In this document: positions 5,236 to 5,289 of the stretch, piece after piece
Numbering within the stretch: position 1 is the first letter of the stretch
How the letters are laid out: each line of letters opens with the position of its first letter
Source: JAAYCI01 sp964371725
Lineage (GTDB): Bacteria; Bacillota; Clostridia; Oscillospirales; Ruminococcaceae
Assembly: GCA_964371725.1 (NCBI GenBank)
Contig: CAYJNQ010000069.1
Location: 1 to 5,289 of the forward strand
Direction: 5' to 3'
Length of the DNA: 5,289 nt
Translations under genes and position numbers: made by a program
Notes under the pieces: model-generated
Databases searched by the model: none
What the model was told of the DNA's origin: nothing
What the model saw: the letters and a program-made list of their open reading frames with translations, nothing else

Positions 5236-5289
5236 GGAGAGTTGTCCGAGAGGTCGAAGGTGCAACACTCGAAATGTTGCACCAATTCA
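5236..5289 (+). tRNA. tRNA-Ser (anticodon CGA), 3' partial
   Basis: The first 54 bases of a serine tRNA are present. It starts with acceptor GGAGAGT, TG and a D-arm containing GAGAGGTCGAAGG, typical of tRNA-Ser. The anticodon stem is CAACA/TGTTG with loop CTCGAAA and anticodon CGA at 5270-5272. The window ends in what should be the long variable arm. Pairing can extend past the anticodon stem (GGTGCAACA with TGTTGCACC), longer than usual for the mature fold. It reads UCG codons. Confidence 0.9.

Overview
The window looks like a chromosomal piece of a Bacillota genome, most likely a Clostridia-type organism of moderate G+C. This is an inference. It rests on strong GGAGG-type ribosome sites, sigma-A-like promoters, tRNA genes that encode their own CCA end, and two ABC proteins resembling a Firmicutes branch of the nitrate/sulfonate/taurine importer family. 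No mobile element, CRISPR array, phage gene or obvious defence system is visible. I do not see a clearly new system; the most interesting part is the pyrophosphatase/ABC-transporter operon.

Left part, + strand. The window opens inside a gene for a membrane-anchored protein. In order it has a proline-rich repeat stalk, one transmembrane helix, a helical acidic region, a glycine-rich linker and a C-terminal domain predicted to be beta-rich (1-1131). After about 200 bases holding two candidate promoters comes a 415-residue protein with a degenerate GGDEF domain and an EAL domain (1336-2583). Its EAL catalytic residues are all present, so it is predicted to degrade cyclic di-GMP. A 17-bp perfect hairpin (2604-2641) ends this gene. 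It has a T-rich tail on both strands, so it can also stop transcription arriving from the right.

Middle part, - strand, read right to left. A promoter at 4768-4796 drives inorganic pyrophosphatase (ppa, 4721-4161), an ABC importer permease (4171-3386) and its ATP-binding subunit (3396-2818). Both junctions overlap by 11 bases, so the three genes are probably translationally coupled. No substrate-binding protein is present, so the imported solute cannot be named. The 176 bases between the ATPase gene and the hairpin (2642-2817) contain no gene or strong signal that I can see.

Right part, + strand. A near-consensus promoter (4863-4891), divergent from the ppa promoter, drives tRNA-Gln(CUG) and tRNA-Pro(CGG), followed by a clear intrinsic terminator. 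A tRNA-Ser(CGA) begins at 5236 and is cut by the window edge. All three tRNAs have C at the first anticodon position and so read G-ending codons.
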